A stretch of 64,000 bases of DNA from Paracoccus chinensis (lineage in GTDB: Bacteria; Pseudomonadota; Alphaproteobacteria; Rhodobacterales; Rhodobacteraceae): assembly GCF_900102885.1 (NCBI RefSeq), contig NZ_FNGE01000005.1, positions 124,001 through 188,000 on the forward strand, written 5' to 3'. The position numbers and the translations under genes are program-made. The notes under the pieces were generated by a model. That model saw only the letters and a list, made by a program, of their open reading frames with translations, was not told where the DNA came from and made no database searches. Shown here piece by piece: positions 63,939 through 64,000 of the stretch; within the stretch, counting starts at the first letter, position 1; the number at the start of each line of letters is the position of its first letter.

Positions 63939-64000
63939 CAGCGCAGCCTCAGCGCGTTCAGGGTGACGCTGACCGAACTCAGCGACATGGCCAGCGCGGC
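63938..64000 (-). CDS. ccoI: Copper-translocating P-type ATPase CcoI (3' end only)
   Basis: Only the last 20 codons are in the window: AALAMSLSSVSVTLNALRLR then TGA. The AxAMSxSSVxVxLNALRLR ending is the usual C terminus of Cu-transporting P1B ATPases, and position immediately upstream of ccoS identifies it as CcoI, which supplies copper for cbb3 oxidase assembly. It continues beyond the right edge. Confidence 0.88.
   Translation of the reverse strand, partial: AALAMSLSSVSVTLNALRLR

Overview
The window is high-G+C chromosomal DNA from an alphaproteobacterium, most likely a member of the Rhodobacteraceae/Paracoccaceae (Paracoccus- or Rhodobacter-like). This rests on gene content and order: a divergent Lrp-type putR/putA pair, ribE-ribB-ribH-nusB and nrdR-ribD blocks, hemC/hemE divergence, an MmcB-type repair protein, ccoI-ccoS at the right edge, and a tRNA-His that does not encode G-1 (an alphaproteobacterial trait). 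Coding density is high. I see no insertion sequence, prophage, integrase or CRISPR array. Genus-level placement is inference.

Region 1 (1-9.1 kb, plus strand): after the first codons of a divergent histidine phosphatase comes a tightly coupled sugar/glycan operon. It holds a dTDP-rhamnose-4-epimerase-like enzyme, a CDP-paratose-2-epimerase-like enzyme, a GT4 glycosyltransferase, three tandem CgeB-type glycosyltransferases, a UDP-glucuronate decarboxylase, a GT9-like protein and a DUF6165 protein. Most junctions are 4-nt ATGA overlaps. Its product is unknown and it is the best candidate here for an undescribed system.

Region 2 (9.1-14.2 kb): GNAT acetyltransferase, DUF2243 membrane protein, AI-2E-type transporter, and a UdgX / radical-SAM DNA-repair pair.

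Region 3 (14.2-29.4 kb): putR/putA, then an 11-gene minus-strand hydroxyproline catabolic operon: GntR regulator, DHDPS-family deaminase, ABC transporter, FAD dehydrogenase, 4-hydroxyproline epimerase, fused aconitase X (cis-3-hydroxyproline dehydratase type), trans-3-hydroxyproline dehydratase and an Ldh-family pyrroline-2-carboxylate reductase. 3-Hydroxyprolines would be turned into proline and burned by the adjacent PutA; 4-hydroxyproline would go to 2-oxoglutarate semialdehyde. The semialdehyde dehydrogenase is not in the window.

Region 4 (29.4-35.3 kb): tRNA-His, small DUF6324-like protein, MmcB nuclease, a candidate structured RNA with its own terminator, an outer-membrane barrel protein, a small membrane protein, nusB, and riboflavin genes ribH, ribB (with a decayed cyclohydrolase II half) and ribE.

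Region 5 (35.4-45.8 kb): a split group-2 capsule module (kpsS, Wza/KpsD-type lipoprotein, kpsC), a TetR regulator, dnaG, rpoD with an unusual repeat-bearing leader, a short BLUF photoreceptor and an FMN reductase.

Region 6 (45.9-61.5 kb): rmuC, nrdR-ribD, a lipoprotein, lldD, a PF03640-type secreted protein, rplY, trmFO, gluQ, hisI / Fe-S scaffold, the haem genes hemC, hemE and hemF, an EamA transporter, an RsmC-like methyltransferase and clpS.

Region 7 (61.5-64 kb): a SPOR-domain D,D-carboxypeptidase, a roughly 0.6-kb non-coding stretch with a hexanucleotide microsatellite, then ccoS and the last codons of ccoI on the minus strand.
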